The notes: generated by a model not told the origin, from the letters alone. A stretch of 64,000 bases of DNA from Thermomicrobiaceae bacterium (GCA_014874455.1 JADBJL010000094.1:31334-95333), one strand, 5' to 3'. Counted from the first letter of the stretch, positions 42,644-52,229 are shown. A program made the numbers and translations.

Positions 42644-45178
42644 ATGAACGAGGGATTCTCGCCCCAGCCGGTCGACCCCCAGACGACGACAGCGGATGCG
42701 GCGCTGCTGGCGAACGGCCGGCGTACGAGGAAGCTCCACCTCAGGGTCGGCGGCATGCACTGCTCGCTGTGTACCGCCTCGATCGAGCGGGCGGTCGGGC
42801 GGCTCGACGGCGTGCGCTCGGCCCACGCGAGCATCGCTCACGAGGAGGTGCTCGTCGAGTACGAGCCGGAGCGGGTCGCACCGGCGACCATCGAAGCCGC
42901 GCTCGAGGCGATCGGCTTCTCCGTCCGGGCGCCCGACGATCGGCTGGCGCTGCTCGAAGAGGAGCGGGAGCTGGCGATCGCCCGGCGCAAGGCGCTGCAG
43001 GCGGCGATCCTTCTCGCGGCAGCGTCGGCGCTGATGCTGGCGAGCGCGCTCTTCGGGCCGAGCCGGGCCCGCATGCTCGTCATGGCGGCTCTTGCGCTCT
43101 ATGCGGTCGGCGGGCCAGCGCGGTTCATCGTGGCCCGCAACGGGTGGCAGTCGATCCGCCGCGGCATCCTCAACCAGGACGTGCTCGCCTCGGCCTCGGC
43201 GCTGGCGGGCCTCATCGGCGGGCTCGTCGGGCTCGCGGTACCGGCTCTCCCGGCGGGCGAGTTCTTCGGCGCGACGGTGTTCATTCTGGCGTTCCACCTG
43301 ATCGGCGGGTATACCTCCGTCCTCGTCCATGTGCGAGCGTCCCAGTCGGTACGGCGGCTGCTGGCGCTCGTTCCACCGGTCGCCCACCGGGTCGCGGCGG
43401 ACGGCAGCGAAGTCACGGTTCCGGTCGACCGGCTGGTCGTCGGCGACCTGGTGCGGATCCGCCCCGGCGAGCGGATTCCGGTCGATGGCCGTGTCGTGGA
43501 GGGAAGCTCGTCGGTCGATGAGAGCCTGGTAACGGGTGAGTCGGTGCCGGACGACAAGCTGCCCGGTAGCGAGGTCATCGGCGGCGCACTCAACCTGACC
43601 GGGACGCTGGTCGTTCAGGTGACGCGCGTGGGGCCCGACACGTTCCTCCAGAGCGTGGCCCGGCAGGTCGCCGAGGCTCGGGCGATGAAGCCAGGGATCT
43701 TGCGGCTCGTCGACCAGGTGCTCCTGGTCTACGTGCCCACCGTGTTCGGCGCGAGCGGGCTCGGCTTGCTCCTCTGGACGGGTGGGAGCTGGCTGGTCTC
43801 CGGCGATGTCGACCTCCACCGGGCGAGCTTCGCCGCGCTCGGCGCGCTGATCATGGGGTACCCCTGCGCGCTGGGCATGGCGACGCCGCTCGCGCTCATC
43901 CGCGCCTCGGGCGAGGCGGCGGCGCGCGGCATCCTGATGCGCTCCGGGGAGGCATTCCAGGTGTTCCGCACCGTGCGCGCTATCGCCTTCGACAAGACCG
44001 GCACCCTCACCGAGGGGAAGCCTGCGCTCGCCAGTTGCCACGCCCTGGCCGGCACGCCGGGCGATCTCCTGAAGCTGGCCGCGAGCGCGGAGCACCTGTC
44101 CGAGCACCCGCTGGCTCGAGCGATCGTGAGCGCTGCCCGCCAGCAGGGCACCCAGCTCAGCGAGCCGGATGGGTTCGTGGCCGAACCTGGGCGAGGGGTT
44201 CGGGCCAAGGTCGAAGGGCGTGACGTCCTCGTCGGCACAGCGCGCTTCCTGGCAGAGCAGGGGATCGACCTCGCTCCCCTGCTTTCCCTGGTCGAGCGCG
44301 TCCAGGACGAGGGCCAGACCGCGGTCCTGGTGGCGGTCGACGGCCAGGCTGCCGGCGTGCTCGGGCTCGCGGATCGGGTGAAGGCCGATGCTGGCGCGGC
44401 GATCGAGGCGTTCCGGCGGCGAGGGATCGAGCCGATCCTGCTGTCGGGGGATCATCGGCGCGTGGCGAACGCGGTGGCGGCCGCCGTCGGGATCGAGGAG
44501 GTGCAGGCTGAGATGCTGCCGGCGGACAAGGCGGCAGCCATCCGCGAGCTCCAGCAGCGGGGCGCGCGCGTCGCGATGGTGGGCGACGGCATCAACGATG
44601 CCCCCGCGCTCATGCAGGCCGACGTCGGCATCGCGATCGGCGCTGGAACCGATATCGCGATCGAGGCTGCCGACATCGTGCTCATCGGCGACCGGCTCTC
44701 GGCGCTCGTCGACGCCTACGAGCTCGCCCGCCGGAGTTACCGGCTGACAGCCACCAACGTCGCGCTGGCCCTGGTCTTCAACGGCGCGGGCATCGCGGCC
44801 GCCGTGACCGGGCTCATCACGCCGGTCTGGGCCATGGCAGCGATGGCGGTCAGCGTGAGCCTGGTGCTGGCGCACTCCTTCGCCGGCCGGCTCCTGCCCC
44901 GGCCCAGGCCCTCGGCGCAACCCGCTCCGCCACCCCGCGTGGCCTACGTGTTCACGGTTCCGACGATCCACTGTGAAGGATGCTCTCGCAGGATCCAGAG
45001 GAAACTCCGTCGCTGCACCGGCGTGCTCGACGTCGAAGGGGAGGTTCCCGAGCGGCGCGTGCTGGTCGTCGTCGAGCGAGGGCGAGCGCGTGCGGAAGAG
45101 CTACGCGCCGAGCTGGAGCGGCTCGGTCACGAGGTCGCTGGCGTCGAGGTGATCGAGCGGGTCGGTGAGCGGTATTGA
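42644..45178 (+). CDS. Heavy-metal P1B-type ATPase with N- and C-terminal HMA domains and a YPC motif
   Basis: This is a metal-exporting P-type ATPase of 844 residues. Its parts are an N-terminal HMA domain (about 30-96, GMHCSLC with Cys40/Cys43), membrane helices, the actuator loop (LVTGESVPDD), and the catalytic DKTGT with Asp450. SEHPLARAI and GDGINDAPALMQADVGIAIGAG follow, and then a second HMA domain at the very C-terminus (IHCEGC, Cys777/Cys780). The metal-site motif in the sixth helix region is YPC (406-408) rather than CPC. The last helices have FN and MAVSVS, where Cu(I) pumps have YN and MxxSS. The operator upstream is copper-type, but specificity is uncertain. Confidence 0.88.
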   Translation: MNEGFSPQPVDPQTTTADAALLANGRRTRKLHLRVGGMHCSLCTASIERAVGRLDGVRSAHASIAHEEVLVEYEPERVAPATIEAALEAIGFSVRAPDDRLALLEEERELAIARRKALQAAILLAAASALMLASALFGPSRARMLVMAALALYAVGGPARFIVARNGWQSIRRGILNQDVLASASALAGLIGGLVGLAVPALPAGEFFGATVFILAFHLIGGYTSVLVHVRASQSVRRLLALVPPVAHRVAADGSEVTVPVDRLVVGDLVRIRPGERIPVDGRVVEGSSSVDESLVTGESVPDDKLPGSEVIGGALNLTGTLVVQVTRVGPDTFLQSVARQVAEARAMKPGILRLVDQVLLVYVPTVFGASGLGLLLWTGGSWLVSGDVDLHRASFAALGALIMGYPCALGMATPLALIRASGEAAARGILMRSGEAFQVFRTVRAIAFDKTGTLTEGKPALASCHALAGTPGDLLKLAASAEHLSEHPLARAIVSAARQQGTQLSEPDGFVAEPGRGVRAKVEGRDVLVGTARFLAEQGIDLAPLLSLVERVQDEGQTAVLVAVDGQAAGVLGLADRVKADAGAAIEAFRRRGIEPILLSGDHRRVANAVAAAVGIEEVQAEMLPADKAAAIRELQQRGARVAMVGDGINDAPALMQADVGIAIGAGTDIAIEAADIVLIGDRLSALVDAYELARRSYRLTATNVALALVFNGAGIAAAVTGLITPVWAMAAMAVSVSLVLAHSFAGRLLPRPRPSAQPAPPPRVAYVFTVPTIHCEGCSRRIQRKLRRCTGVLDVEGEVPERRVLVVVERGRARAEELRAELERLGHEVAGVEVIERVGERY

Positions 45179-45245
45179 GCGGCGATCGGCCTGCGGGTAC
45201 GCTTGGCGGCGATCCGAGAATCCACGGAGGGAGCGGAGCGCCGCC

Positions 45246-46454
45246 ATGGCACCGGGAGCCGGGATCGCGGGAGCGCGGCCGAGCGCGCTGGATCGCAGCT
45301 TGCGCTGGCTGCTCCTGGGGTGCGCAGGATGGATCATCCTGCTGAGCGGGATCGTGGTCGCTGGTTTTCTCCTCCTCGCCCTCCCGCTGGCTGCCCTGAT
45401 CGTCGCGGGCTTCGCCGCTGTGTTGCTGGTTCCTGCGTATGCTGCGCTCATCCTGGCTCTCGATCCGCGCGAGCCGGAGCCGGCCGTACTCCTCGCTGCC
45501 GCCTTCTTCTGGGGCGCCTTCGTCGCTGCCCTGGTATCCGTCCTCGCCGAGTTGCTGGCGGGAGCTGTGCTGACGGTCGTTCTGGGCAGCATGGTGGCGG
45601 ATGCCCTCGGCTCGTCCGTCGTGGCGCCGGTCGTCGAGGAGGCTGCGAAGGGCAGCGCGCTGGCCCTGCTGTTCCTGCTTGCTCGCCACGAGTTCGACGA
45701 CGTGGTCGACGGGATCGTCTACGGGGCGCTGGTCGGGCTCGGCTTCGCCATGGTCGAGAACATCCTCTACTTCGCTGGCACGTACCTGGAGAGCGGATTG
45801 GTCGGCGTCGGGGTGCTGTTCTTCCTGCGTAGCGTGCTGGGCGGGCTGGCCCACTCCCTGTTCACCAGCGCCACCGGCATCGGGCTGGGCCTCTACCGCC
45901 AGGCCGCGCCGGGCAAGCGCCGCCTGCTCTGGCCGGTGGCCGGTTTTGGCGTTGCGGTGCTCCTGCACGCGTTGTGGAACGGTGTCACGACACTGATACA
46001 GGTCACCGATCTGGCTGAGGAGAACCCGCTCCTTACCCTTGGGATCGTCCTCGCTCTGCCAGTGGCGTTGACGGTGCCTGGCCTGCTCACCCTGATCGTC
46101 CTGGCAGTGGCCGGCGGGCGGCGAGCCGCCCGCATTATCCGCGAGCAGCTCGCGGACGAGGTGGAGCACGGCACGGCGCTGCCGGAAGACCTCGACGCCC
46201 TGGCGCGCCCCTGGGCGCGGCGACGGCGCCTGTGGCGGGCGCTGCGACGCGGCGGCCTCAGGGCCTGGCTGCTCCAGCGCCAGCTCGACGAGCTGCTGGT
46301 CGACCTCGCCTTCCGCAAGTGGCACCTGGCCCGCGGAGACCGCCTCCCGCGCTTCCTGCAAGCCTATAGCGAGGAGCGCTACCGCGAGCGCATCGCCGCG
46401 CTCCGGGCACGGCTGGGGGAGCACGATGCGGAGACGGGCCGGCATCCGGCGTGA
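45246..46454 (+). CDS. PrsW-family intramembrane metalloprotease
   Basis: This polytopic membrane protein of 402 residues shows the conserved elements of PrsW-type (CPBP-related) glutamic/metalloproteases. [13 protein letters not shown] has EExxK at 131-135. [31 protein letters not shown] and LLHALWNG supply the other conserved Glu/His residues. In Bacillus, PrsW cleaves an anti-sigma factor; here the target is unknown. A cytoplasmic C-terminal region of about 110 residues is rich in Arg/Leu ([21 protein letters not shown]). ATG 45246 was chosen, as the open frame before it overlaps the ATPase. Its stop lies within the extended open frame of rlmN. Confidence 0.82.
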   Translation: MAPGAGIAGARPSALDRSLRWLLLGCAGWIILLSGIVVAGFLLLALPLAALIVAGFAAVLLVPAYAALILALDPREPEPAVLLAAAFFWGAFVAALVSVLAELLAGAVLTVVLGSMVADALGSSVVAPVVEEAAKGSALALLFLLARHEFDDVVDGIVYGALVGLGFAMVENILYFAGTYLESGLVGVGVLFFLRSVLGGLAHSLFTSATGIGLGLYRQAAPGKRRLLWPVAGFGVAVLLHALWNGVTTLIQVTDLAEENPLLTLGIVLALPVALTVPGLLTLIVLAVAGGRRAARIIREQLADEVEHGTALPEDLDALARPWARRRRLWRALRRGGLRAWLLQRQLDELLVDLAFRKWHLARGDRLPRFLQAYSEERYRERIAALRARLGEHDAETGRHPA

Positions 46455-46482
46455 CCAACCCGGGTGGTACACTTCCTCTCCG

Positions 46483-47700
46483 ATGCAGTCTGAGCAGGTG
46501 GCTCTGGCCATGACGGCGGCACGATCCACAATCCATCCCCAGCGCGTCCGGCCGGCGCTGCCGCGCAGTCGGCGCCCCTCGACCCTGCACGACTTCACGC
46601 TGGCCGAGCTCGAGGGGTGGCTGGTCGAGCGGGGCCACCCGCGCTACCGGGCGCGGCAGCTCTTCCACTGGGCTTACCAGCAGCTCGCGCTCGACTACCA
46701 GCCCATGACCGTGCTGCCCAAGCCGCTGCGCGCCGAGCTGGCCGAGACGCTGCCGCTGACGACGCTGAGCCCGGTGCGCGAGGTCAGCACCGACGACGGC
46801 GAGACGCAGAAACTCCTGTTCCGCACCGTCGACGGCCAGCACGTCGAGACCGTCCTGATGTTCTATCCTGACCGCACGACCGTCTGCGTCTCCTGCCAGA
46901 TCGGCTGTGCGGTCGGCTGCGCCTTCTGCGCTACCGGCATGACCGGGCTGATCCGCAACCTGAGCGCTGGCGAGATGGTCAGCCAGGTCGTGTTCGCCGC
47001 CCGGCGGGCACGCGAGCGCGGGCGCCCGTTGACGAACGTGGTGGTGATGGGCATGGGCGAGCCGTTCCAGAACTACGAGGCCACCATGAAGATGGTCGCT
47101 ATCCTCCACGAGCCGGCTGGCATGAACTTCGGCGCGCGACGGATCACGCTCTCTACCTCCGGGCTGGTGCCGTTCATCGACCGGCTGGCCGAGGAGCCCT
47201 ACCAGGTCAAGCTGGCGGTCTCGCTTCACGCGCCGAACGACGCGCTGCGCTCGCGGCTGGTGCCGCTCAACCGCCGCTACCCGGTCGCCGAGCTGCTGGC
47301 CGCCTGCCGCCGCTACGTGGCCAGGACCGGCCGGCGGCTGTCCTTCGAGTACACGCTGATCAAAGACGTCAACGACCAGGACGAGACTGCCGAGGAGCTG
47401 GCCCGGCTGCTGCGCGGCCTGCTGTGCCACGTGAACCTGATCCCGCTCAACCCCACGCCTGCCGAGCCATCGTTCGAGCGGCCGTCTCCCGAGCGCATCG
47501 AGCGCTTCGCCGAGATCCTGCGCCGGCACGGCATCTCGACCACTGTGCGCTACTCCCGTGGTGTCGAGATTGCAGCCGCCTGCGGCCAGCTCCGCGCCGA
47601 CCAGGAGGCGGCGTCTCCTCCCCGGAGCGTGGGTGATATCCCCAACCCCCGCGAGGGCGACAGCCGGCTGCGGGGAGACAACACGTCTGCCCGTTCGTAG
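46483..47700 (+). CDS. rlmN: Dual-specificity 23S rRNA/tRNA (adenine-C2)-methyltransferase
   Basis: RlmN is a radical-SAM enzyme that methylates C2 of A2503 in 23S rRNA and A37 in some tRNAs. The 405-residue protein has [47 protein letters not shown] with the CxxxCxxC cluster motif, [38 protein letters not shown] and the catalytic-Cys segment [13 protein letters not shown] 46483 lies nine bases after a TACACT -10-like hexamer, suggesting a leaderless message; ATG 46510 is the alternative. An extra tail of about 27 residues after the conserved end runs into a palindromic repeat that supplies the stop codon. Confidence 0.95.
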   Translation: MQSEQVALAMTAARSTIHPQRVRPALPRSRRPSTLHDFTLAELEGWLVERGHPRYRARQLFHWAYQQLALDYQPMTVLPKPLRAELAETLPLTTLSPVREVSTDDGETQKLLFRTVDGQHVETVLMFYPDRTTVCVSCQIGCAVGCAFCATGMTGLIRNLSAGEMVSQVVFAARRARERGRPLTNVVVMGMGEPFQNYEATMKMVAILHEPAGMNFGARRITLSTSGLVPFIDRLAEEPYQVKLAVSLHAPNDALRSRLVPLNRRYPVAELLAACRRYVARTGRRLSFEYTLIKDVNDQDETAEELARLLRGLLCHVNLIPLNPTPAEPSFERPSPERIERFAEILRRHGISTTVRYSRGVEIAAACGQLRADQEAASPPRSVGDIPNPREGDSRLRGDNTSARS

Positions 47701-47724
47701 GGGCGACTGGCTGGTCGCCCTCAC
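47697..47724. repeat. REP-like palindromic element, copy 2
   Basis: The 28-base element starts GTAGGGGCGAC and ends GTCGCCCTCAC around a TGGCTG centre. It shares arms with the palindrome at 14254-14289. The TAG stop of rlmN (47698-47700) is part of the element, so its arrival may have set the present end of RlmN. Confidence 0.5.
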
Positions 47725-47895
47725 AATGGAACGGGGCGCTCTCCGGGGGCTGAGCATGTTCCTTGCCGTCATGCTGCGGGGTGCGGCGCGTTTCGGATTC
47801 GCCTCGCGTTCAGGATACCCAGGGCCGGGGGCAGGCTCGGGCTCCGCTGGCGCGGGTAGACCGGCGGCAGAGGGAAGTCAACGAGGAGGCGTGGC

Positions 47896-49113
47896 GTGCG
47901 CATCGGCTACGTCGATCCCTTCTCCGGCGCGAGCGGCGACATGCTGCTCGGCGCGCTGGTCGATGCCGGCCTGTCGCTCGACCGGCTGCGCGAGCTACTG
48001 GCCGCCGGGCTCGATCTGGGCGGCTACGAGGTCTCCGCGGAGCGCGCCCAGCAGCATGGGCTGACCGGCACACGGGTGACGGTCAGGATCACCGAGCCCC
48101 AGCCGGCCCGCGCCTGGCGCGAGATCCGCTCGCTGCTCGAGCGATCTGCCCTCCCCGAGCGCGCACGTGGCCGGGCCCTGGCGGTCTTCCAGGCGCTGGC
48201 CGAGGCTGAGGCGCAAGTGCACGGCGTTTCGCCCGACGAGGTGCACTTCCACGAGCTGGGTGCGGTCGACTCGATCGTCGACATCGTCGGGATCGCACTC
48301 GGCCTGGAGCTACTGGGTATCGAGGCGCTCTATTCAGGGCCGCTGCCGCTCAGCCGCGGCTTCGTCCAGACCCAGCACGGTCTGCTGCCGATCCCAGCTC
48401 CGGCGACCGCCGCGCTCCTCGCTGGGGCGCGGGCTCCCACCCGGCCGGTCGACATCGTGGCTGAACTGGTGACGCCGACCGGCGCCGCCGTCTTGGCCAC
48501 GCTGGCCCGCTTCGAGCAGCCGCCGATGCGGGTGGAGGCGGTCGGCTACGGATTCGGCACGCGCGAGCTTCCCTGGCCCAACGCGCTCCGGCTGTGGATC
48601 GGCGAAGCGACCGGCGAGGCAGGCGAGCCGGTCGACGAAGGGCCGGAGGAGTTGTTGCTCGAGGCCAATATCGACGATATGAACCCCGAGTTCTTCGAGC
48701 CGTTGCTCGATCGGCTCTTCGAAGCCGGCGCGCTCGATGCCTGGCTGGAGCCGATCACCATGAAGCGCGGCCGTCCGGGCACGAAGGTGAGCGCCATCTG
48801 CCGGGCGACAGACCGGGTCGAGCTGGAGCGGGTCTTCATCGAGCACTCGTCCACCTTCGGAGTGCGGGCACTGCCGCTCGATCGGGTCAAGGCCGGGCGA
48901 CGCATCGAGCAGATTGCGACCCGTTGGGGGGATGTGCGGATCAAGCTCAAGCTCTGGCGGGGCCGGGTGATCGACGCGGTGCCGGAGTACCGCGACTGCC
49001 TGGCCATCCACCAGCGCACCGGCATGCCGATCCGCGTCATCTACAACGAGGCGGCGCGCATCGCCGAGGCCTGGATCGGCCGCAAGGCCGAGAGCGAAGA
49101 AGGCGCCCGGTGA
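47896..49113 (+). CDS. larC: LarC nickel-insertion protein for nickel-pincer cofactor
   Basis: LarC is the CTP-dependent nickel insertase that completes the NPN cofactor of lactate racemase and related enzymes. The 405-residue protein shows YVDPFSGASGDMLLGALVDAG, VHFHELGAVDSIVDIVG, GPLPLSRGFVQTQHGLLPIPAPAT, ELVTPTGAAVLATLA, EANIDDMNPEFFEPLLDRLFEAGALDAW and ITMKRGRPGTKVS. The gene is one continuous frame, unlike the frameshifted larC1/larC2 of Lactobacillus. The GTG at 47896 follows GAGGAGG. larB is not seen in the window, and larE is at 6.9 kb. Confidence 0.92.
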   Translation: MRIGYVDPFSGASGDMLLGALVDAGLSLDRLRELLAAGLDLGGYEVSAERAQQHGLTGTRVTVRITEPQPARAWREIRSLLERSALPERARGRALAVFQALAEAEAQVHGVSPDEVHFHELGAVDSIVDIVGIALGLELLGIEALYSGPLPLSRGFVQTQHGLLPIPAPATAALLAGARAPTRPVDIVAELVTPTGAAVLATLARFEQPPMRVEAVGYGFGTRELPWPNALRLWIGEATGEAGEPVDEGPEELLLEANIDDMNPEFFEPLLDRLFEAGALDAWLEPITMKRGRPGTKVSAICRATDRVELERVFIEHSSTFGVRALPLDRVKAGRRIEQIATRWGDVRIKLKLWRGRVIDAVPEYRDCLAIHQRTGMPIRVIYNEAARIAEAWIGRKAESEEGAR

Positions 49114-49394
49114 CCGATCCTCACCGGCTCCCATGGAGCGGATCGGGGAGCGCGCGGCGTGCGGATCGACGGCGCTATCTCCCTGCGGACAGTGATTCCT
49201 GCCCGACGCGGTGGTGCCGCCTCGAAGCTGACGAGCTGCACCCCGGCGTGCAGGCGGACGTCGGCCGAACGTCTGCAGGCTGCTCGATGCGATTCCCTCG
49301 CGCCTATAGGGAGCGAGCTGGCCGACTGCGGTCAGACACGTGCGCCAGCCTGCATTCGCTGTGCTTTCGGATGCGCATACAGGAGGGCGAGGCG

Positions 49395-50036
49395 ATGCCC
49401 TGGTATCAGGCGAACGATGCTGGCTGGAACCCGCAATGGTACGAGTGGTACTTCCGGCGTGTGCCGGTAGGAGCAGCCATCCGCGCCCGGGAGACAGCCG
49501 CCGTGCACGCGCTGGTGGCGCCGGTGATCGGAGCGGAGCAGCACGTCCTGGAGATCGGCCCCGGCACCGGGCAGTACACGATCTGGCTCGCGACTCGTTG
49601 TCGCCAGGTGACGACTGTCGACGCTTCACCGGAGATGCTGCGCTACCTCGTCGCGCGCTTACAGCGTGCCAGCGTTACGAATGTCGAGGTGCGCCCAGGC
49701 CGGCTACCCGGCCCGCTGGAGCTCGATGGCCTCTACGATGGCGTGCTGGCTGTGGGTGTGCTGAACTACGTCGACGATGTGGATGCCGCTCTCCGCACCC
49801 TCGTGGCGGCACTTCGTCCAGGCGGCTGGGCAGTGGTTACCATGCCGTCTCGCTCGCTCGAGGGCCGGATCTACCAGCTCGCTGAGACGCTCGGCCGCCG
49901 CCGGATCGGGCTCTACACCGTGGACGAGGCGCGCGACCGGTTGCAACGGGCGGGCATCGCTGTTCACCGAGTCGAGGTAGCCGGCCTCAGTCGCGGTGGG
50001 GTGACCATCGTGCTCGCTGGCCTGCGCGTCGGCTGA
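49395..50036 (+). CDS. SAM-dependent methyltransferase
   Basis: This class I methyltransferase of 213 residues has motif I HVLEIGPGTGQYTIWLA, motif II VTTVDASPEMLRYLVARL, and later segments DGVLAVGVLNYVDDVDAALRTLVAALRPGGWAVVTMPSRS. The N-terminal part (QANDAGWNPQWYEWYFRRVPVG) is rich in Trp and Tyr. The substrate is unknown; the type resembles small-molecule or magnesium-protoporphyrin-like methyltransferases but without specific support. ATG 49395 lies eight bases after AGGAGG. The 281 bases between it and larC contain nothing I recognise. Confidence 0.78.
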   Translation: MPWYQANDAGWNPQWYEWYFRRVPVGAAIRARETAAVHALVAPVIGAEQHVLEIGPGTGQYTIWLATRCRQVTTVDASPEMLRYLVARLQRASVTNVEVRPGRLPGPLELDGLYDGVLAVGVLNYVDDVDAALRTLVAALRPGGWAVVTMPSRSLEGRIYQLAETLGRRRIGLYTVDEARDRLQRAGIAVHRVEVAGLSRGGVTIVLAGLRVG

Positions 50037-50118
50037 GCACGGCGGGGAGCTGCTCATCGCTCCGGGGGTGTCGACGGAGTGACGACGCCCGGAAGTCGGG
50101 TGGTCAAATCGCGCTGCC

Positions 50119-50147
50119 TTGACAGGCTGGCTCGCCGGTGCAATGGT
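50119..50147 (+). promoter_or_regulatory. Possible promoter of the small membrane-protein gene
   Basis: TTGACA (50119-50124) is followed after 17 bases by AATGGT (50142-50147), a poor -10. The small gene starts 36 bases further on. Confidence 0.35.
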
Positions 50148-50183
50148 ACTGGCGGGCGTGTGGATCATTGAAGGGGGAAGGCG

Positions 50184-50438
50184 ATGAACGAGCTGTTCCC
50201 GATTGCCGCTGGCGTGTTCGTGGGTTTGCTCGCTTTCCGGATCGCTCAGCCCCGCCTGCGGGCGGCGGCGCTCGTGGTTCTGAGCGTGCTGTTCGGCTTC
50301 GCCGCGAGTGCCGTCAGCGGCGAGCTGGTGCTGAGCTGGGGGTTCCTGCTGATCGATATCCCGCTGGTCTTCCTCGCGGCCACGGCCACCGCTCTGGCCG
50401 TGAACCGGGTGCGCAGCGCGCGGGAGGCCAGCCGCTAA
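50184..50438 (+). CDS. Small membrane protein of unknown function
   Basis: This 84-residue protein has about three short hydrophobic segments (FPIAAGVFVGLLAF, AAALVVLSVLFGFAASAV, FLLIDIPLVFLAATATALAV) and a basic C-terminus (NRVRSAREASR). No family is recognised. The ATG follows GAAGGGGGAAGGCG, a convincing ribosome site, and codon use matches the neighbours, which supports real expression. It lies between the methyltransferase and GH13 genes and is followed by two GC-rich hairpins, so it is probably a single transcription unit. Confidence 0.65.
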   Translation: MNELFPIAAGVFVGLLAFRIAQPRLRAAALVVLSVLFGFAASAVSGELVLSWGFLLIDIPLVFLAATATALAVNRVRSAREASR

Positions 50439-50461
50439 ACTGTTGGGTGGATAGCGTACGG

Positions 50462-50531
50462 GCGCTCGCGTAGAGCACGCGAGCGCGAACGAAGGGCCCG
50501 CTGGCGTTGCTTCCACCACTCCGGCGGGCCC
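50462..50531. terminator. Two hairpins between the small membrane protein and GH13 gene
   Basis: The first is GCGCTCGCGT / ACGCGAGCGC (50462-50471, 50477-50486; loop AGAGC). The second is GGGCCCGCTGG / CCGGCGGGCCC (50494-50504, 50521-50531; one G.T pair). No T-run follows. They probably separate the two genes transcriptionally. The first stem repeats the palindrome found in the tRNA-Glu promoter. Confidence 0.45.
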
Positions 50532-50579
50532 CTCGTCTGGTACCGGAGCGCATCGCCTGCCGATCAGGTACGTGAGCGG

Positions 50580-52184
50580 ATGCCGATGAGCGCCGAGCAG
50601 TACCACTGGTGGCAGCAGGGAGTTATCTACCACGTTTACCCTCGCTCGTTCATGGACAGCGACGGTGACGGTATCGGCGACTTGCCGGGCATCGTCGGCC
50701 GGCTCGACTACCTGCAGTGGCTGGGGGTCGATGCCATCTGGCTCTCTCCGATCTTCCCATCGCCCATGGCGGACTTCGGCTATGACGTCTCGGACTACAC
50801 GGCGATCGACCCGGTCTTCGGCACGATGGAGGACTTCGACCGGCTGGTGAGCGAGGCCCATGCTCGCGGCCTGCGCGTCCTGCTCGACTTCGTCGCTAAC
50901 CACACCTCCGAGCACCACCCCTGGTTCCTCGAGTCGCGCTCCTCTCGCCACAGCCCCAAGCGCGACTGGTACATCTGGCGCGACCCCGCGCCCGGCGGTG
51001 GCCCGCCGAACAACTGGCTCAGCGCCTTCGGCGGGAGCGCCTGGGAATGGGACGACCGAACCGGCCAGTACTACTATCACGCCTTCCTCAAGGAGCAACC
51101 TGACCTCAACTGGCGGAACCCCGACGTCCAGCAGGCCATGCTCGACGCCATGCGCTTCTGGTTCGAGCGCGGGGTAGATGGGTTCCGGCTGGACGCCATC
51201 TGGCACCTGATCAAGGACGACCAGTTCCGGGATAACCCGCCGAATCCCGACTATAAGCCGAACGATCCACCGTATTACCGGCTACTCCCCGTCTTTACCA
51301 CCGACCGCCCGGAGATCCACCCCATCCTCGCCATGATGCGGCGGCTGGCCGATGCGTACGGCGACCGCGTGCTGATCGGGGAGATCTACCTCCCGGTCGA
51401 ACGGCTGGTCGCCTATTACGGGATGCACGAGCCAGAGCTGCACCTCCCGTACAACTTCCAGCTCGTCCTGCTCCCCTGGGATGCCCGGCGGATCCAAGCG
51501 GCGATCGACGTTTACGAGGCGCTGCTCCCACCCGGCGCCTGGCCGAACTGGGTACTCGGCAACCACGACCGCCCACGGGTCGCCAGCCGTGTGGGACGGG
51601 CGCAGGCGCGCGTCGCGGCGATGCTGTTGTTGACCCTCCGCGGCACGCCGACGGTCTACTATGGCGACGAGATCGGCATGGTGAACGTCGAGATCCCAGC
51701 GGAAGCAGCCAAGGATCCGCTCGAGCACACGGTCGGGCATGGCTTCGGGCGAGACCCGGAACGCACCCCGATGCAGTGGGACAGCACGCCCAATGCCGGT
51801 TTCACCCCTGGCGACCCCTGGCTCCCGCTCTCCCCTGACTACCCCGTGTACAACGTCGAGGCGCAGCGCACCGACCCCCGGTCGATCCTGACGCTCTACC
51901 GCCGCCTGCTCGCGCTGCGTCGCGCCGAACCGGCGCTGTCCGTCGGCCGCTACCGGTCGCTGCCGGCCGAGGGTGAGCTGGTCGCCTACCTGCGCGCGGA
52001 CGATGCCCAGCGCTTCTTGGTCGCATTGAACTTCGGTAGCTGGGTTCGCCGGTATTCCTGCCGGCAACTCGGTCTCCGCGGCGAGATCGCCCTCTCGACC
52101 TACCTCGACCGCGAGGGCGAGCGAGTCGAGGGCGAAGTCCTCCTGCGACCCGACGAAGGCGTCGTCGTTCGCCTGATAGACTAA
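50580..52184 (+). CDS. GH13 alpha-glucosidase / oligo-1,6-glucosidase
   Basis: This cytoplasmic alpha-amylase-family enzyme of 534 residues has no signal peptide. GH13 blocks are all present: DAIWLSPIFPSPMADFGYDV, LLDFVANHTS, GVDGFRLDAIWHL (nucleophile Asp205), VLIGEIYL (acid/base Glu268) and WVLGNHDRPRVA (Asp330). The QPDLNWRNPDVQ segment and PMQWDSTPNAGFTPGDPWLPL are typical of the oligo-1,6-glucosidase/alpha-glucosidase subgroup. Position in front of a sugar ABC importer suggests it hydrolyses the imported alpha-glucoside. ATG 50580 gives MPMSAEQYHWWQQGVIYHVYP; ATG 50586 is possible. Confidence 0.9.
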   Translation: MPMSAEQYHWWQQGVIYHVYPRSFMDSDGDGIGDLPGIVGRLDYLQWLGVDAIWLSPIFPSPMADFGYDVSDYTAIDPVFGTMEDFDRLVSEAHARGLRVLLDFVANHTSEHHPWFLESRSSRHSPKRDWYIWRDPAPGGGPPNNWLSAFGGSAWEWDDRTGQYYYHAFLKEQPDLNWRNPDVQQAMLDAMRFWFERGVDGFRLDAIWHLIKDDQFRDNPPNPDYKPNDPPYYRLLPVFTTDRPEIHPILAMMRRLADAYGDRVLIGEIYLPVERLVAYYGMHEPELHLPYNFQLVLLPWDARRIQAAIDVYEALLPPGAWPNWVLGNHDRPRVASRVGRAQARVAAMLLLTLRGTPTVYYGDEIGMVNVEIPAEAAKDPLEHTVGHGFGRDPERTPMQWDSTPNAGFTPGDPWLPLSPDYPVYNVEAQRTDPRSILTLYRRLLALRRAEPALSVGRYRSLPAEGELVAYLRADDAQRFLVALNFGSWVRRYSCRQLGLRGEIALSTYLDREGERVEGEVLLRPDEGVVVRLID

Positions 52185-52200
52185 TTGGCAGACCAGAAGC

Positions 52201-52229
52201 TTGACAGTTCCTTGTTTCCGTGCTACCGT
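52201..52229 (+). promoter_or_regulatory. Promoter of the sugar ABC importer operon
   Basis: A perfect -35 TTGACA (52201-52206) and -10 TACCGT (52224-52229) are 17 bases apart, just after the GH13 stop. The leader of about 300 bases (52236-52532) contains no supported gene or known riboswitch. An AAAGGAGGTG near 52413 has no usable start behind it. Confidence 0.55.

Noticed and set aside
42494..44971. Open frame of 825 codons on the minus strand
   Set aside because: It lies opposite the P-type ATPase gene and has no family-like segments; it is a high-GC shadow frame.
49114..49394. Possible regulatory RNA (GGTGGTGCCGCC resembles a T-box core) before the methyltransferase
   Set aside because: No specifier stem, no terminator with a T-run, and the downstream gene has no amino-acid link.
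48594..49394. Long upstream extension of the methyltransferase frame
   Set aside because: It is an alternate-frame shadow of larC followed by non-coding sequence; ATG 49395 has a strong ribosome site.
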